The position numbers were made by a program, and so were the translations under genes. Below are positions 44,365 through 44,856 of a stretch of 44,856 nt of DNA, piece by piece (the stretch's first letter is position 1; each line of letters starts with the position of its first letter). The stretch spans positions 1 through 44,856 of the forward strand of contig JAIRTP010000057.1 of the NCBI GenBank assembly GCA_031254805.1. Reading direction: 5' to 3'. This DNA comes from Bacteroidales bacterium (GTDB taxonomy: Bacteria; Bacteroidota; Bacteroidia; Bacteroidales; WRLA01). The notes below the pieces were generated by a model. The model ran no database searches. It saw only the letters and a list, made by a program, of their open reading frames with translations, and was not told where the DNA came from.

Positions 44365-44856
44365 ATCGTTTATTTTTTTTATTATTTTCGATTTGCGAAG
44401 GTACGAAAAGTTTTAGAGGCGTATTCTATCTATCACGAAAAAAATCAATTACAGCAAGACGAAAGAAAGTGAAAATCGGTAGGTAGCGGTGCAAAATAAG
44501 CAAGATATAACAGTTTTTCTGAAGTCTCGAACAGGATGTAATTGTCATGACCACATGTCAACGACTTGTGGCAAAAACAAGATACAAACAGGCTGTTTGA
44601 AAGTCAGAACTCCGACGCTGGCGGTTTATGCGTTCTCCGCAGTTCAACGGCGTTCGGTTTTGAAAATCTTGCCGTTGACTTTGCCGCATTTTATCTTGAT
44701 CGCAAAAACATCAAGTTTCTATAACATTCTAAGAACTATAACCATGTCAGATATTCATCTTTTTTATGCTCATACAATTCTTCACCGGCAAGGCGTAAAT
44801 ATTCAAGAAAATATTTTGCAATTCGCTAATATCTCCTTCAATATCTTGTAATCCTG
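44365..44856. other. Right-end interval without a supported gene
   Basis: An open frame of 120 codons (44489-44851, plus strand) exists, but it has no recognisable domain, a mixed composition rich in Ser, Thr, Leu and Cys and no ribosome-binding site, and other frames contain similar unbroken pieces. Only the promoter-like TACCTTCG for the minus-strand synthetase at its left side is notable. It may continue into an element beyond the edge. Confidence 0.4.

Noticed and set aside
44489-44851. Open frame of 120 codons at the right end
   Set aside because: No domain, signal, ribosome-binding site or coherent composition; other frames are similarly open over parts of it.

Overview
The window is about 44.9 kb of low-to-moderate G+C chromosomal DNA from a member of the Bacteroidota, most likely Bacteroidales. 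The grounds are a porX-type regulator of the type IX secretion system (T9SS), three secreted proteins with T9SS C-terminal signals, and promoter elements of the Bacteroidota type (TAnnTTTG, once with TTTG 19 bases upstream). No rRNA, tRNA, CRISPR array or replication origin was seen.

Bases 1-8450 are one tightly packed plus-strand operon: the end of an S41 peptidase, a C39-peptidase ABC exporter, a TolC-like outer-membrane protein, a T4 Rnl1-type RNA ligase, an unrecognised 490-residue protein, an HlyD-type adaptor and a small P-loop kinase. PCAT, TolC and HlyD form a complete route for exporting a leader-bearing peptide. The RNA ligase and the unknown gene sit between the TolC and HlyD genes, and the kinase overlaps the HlyD gene. 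This is the most unusual part of the window. No precursor peptide is visible, so it may lie upstream. The operon looks more A+T-rich than the genes to its right and ends at a decayed IS982-family element (8597-9352).

Bases 9378-20055 are mostly housekeeping. They hold tatD, porX (on the plus strand), a second TatD-like hydrolase paired with tcdA, a MATE transporter, an N-acetylmuramoyl-L-alanine amidase followed by an MCE/MlaD lipid-transport protein, an aspartate aminotransferase and adenosine deaminase. A decayed IS4-family element with well-preserved ends (20158-21243) follows.

Bases 21341-31269 hold a Dps-like ferritin, a bidirectional terminator, a 2090-residue T9SS surface protein (two tandem beta-helix blocks, FnIII domains, six repeats of about 75 residues, sorting domain), a secreted beta-propeller protein and serS. 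Bases 31333-34871 are an M23 peptidase-dxr-rseP operon for envelope and isoprenoid functions. A PLP aminotransferase follows.

Bases 36698-44364 are minus-strand genes. An ADP-forming acyl-CoA synthetase leads into a T9SS-exported lysyl-endopeptidase-like protease and a coupled 138-residue protein. A gliding-motility-type T9SS protein leads into a C69 dipeptidase and a small Cys-rich ORF. PorX in the same window is a plausible regulator of the T9SS machinery that would export the three cargo proteins, but the machinery itself is not present here.
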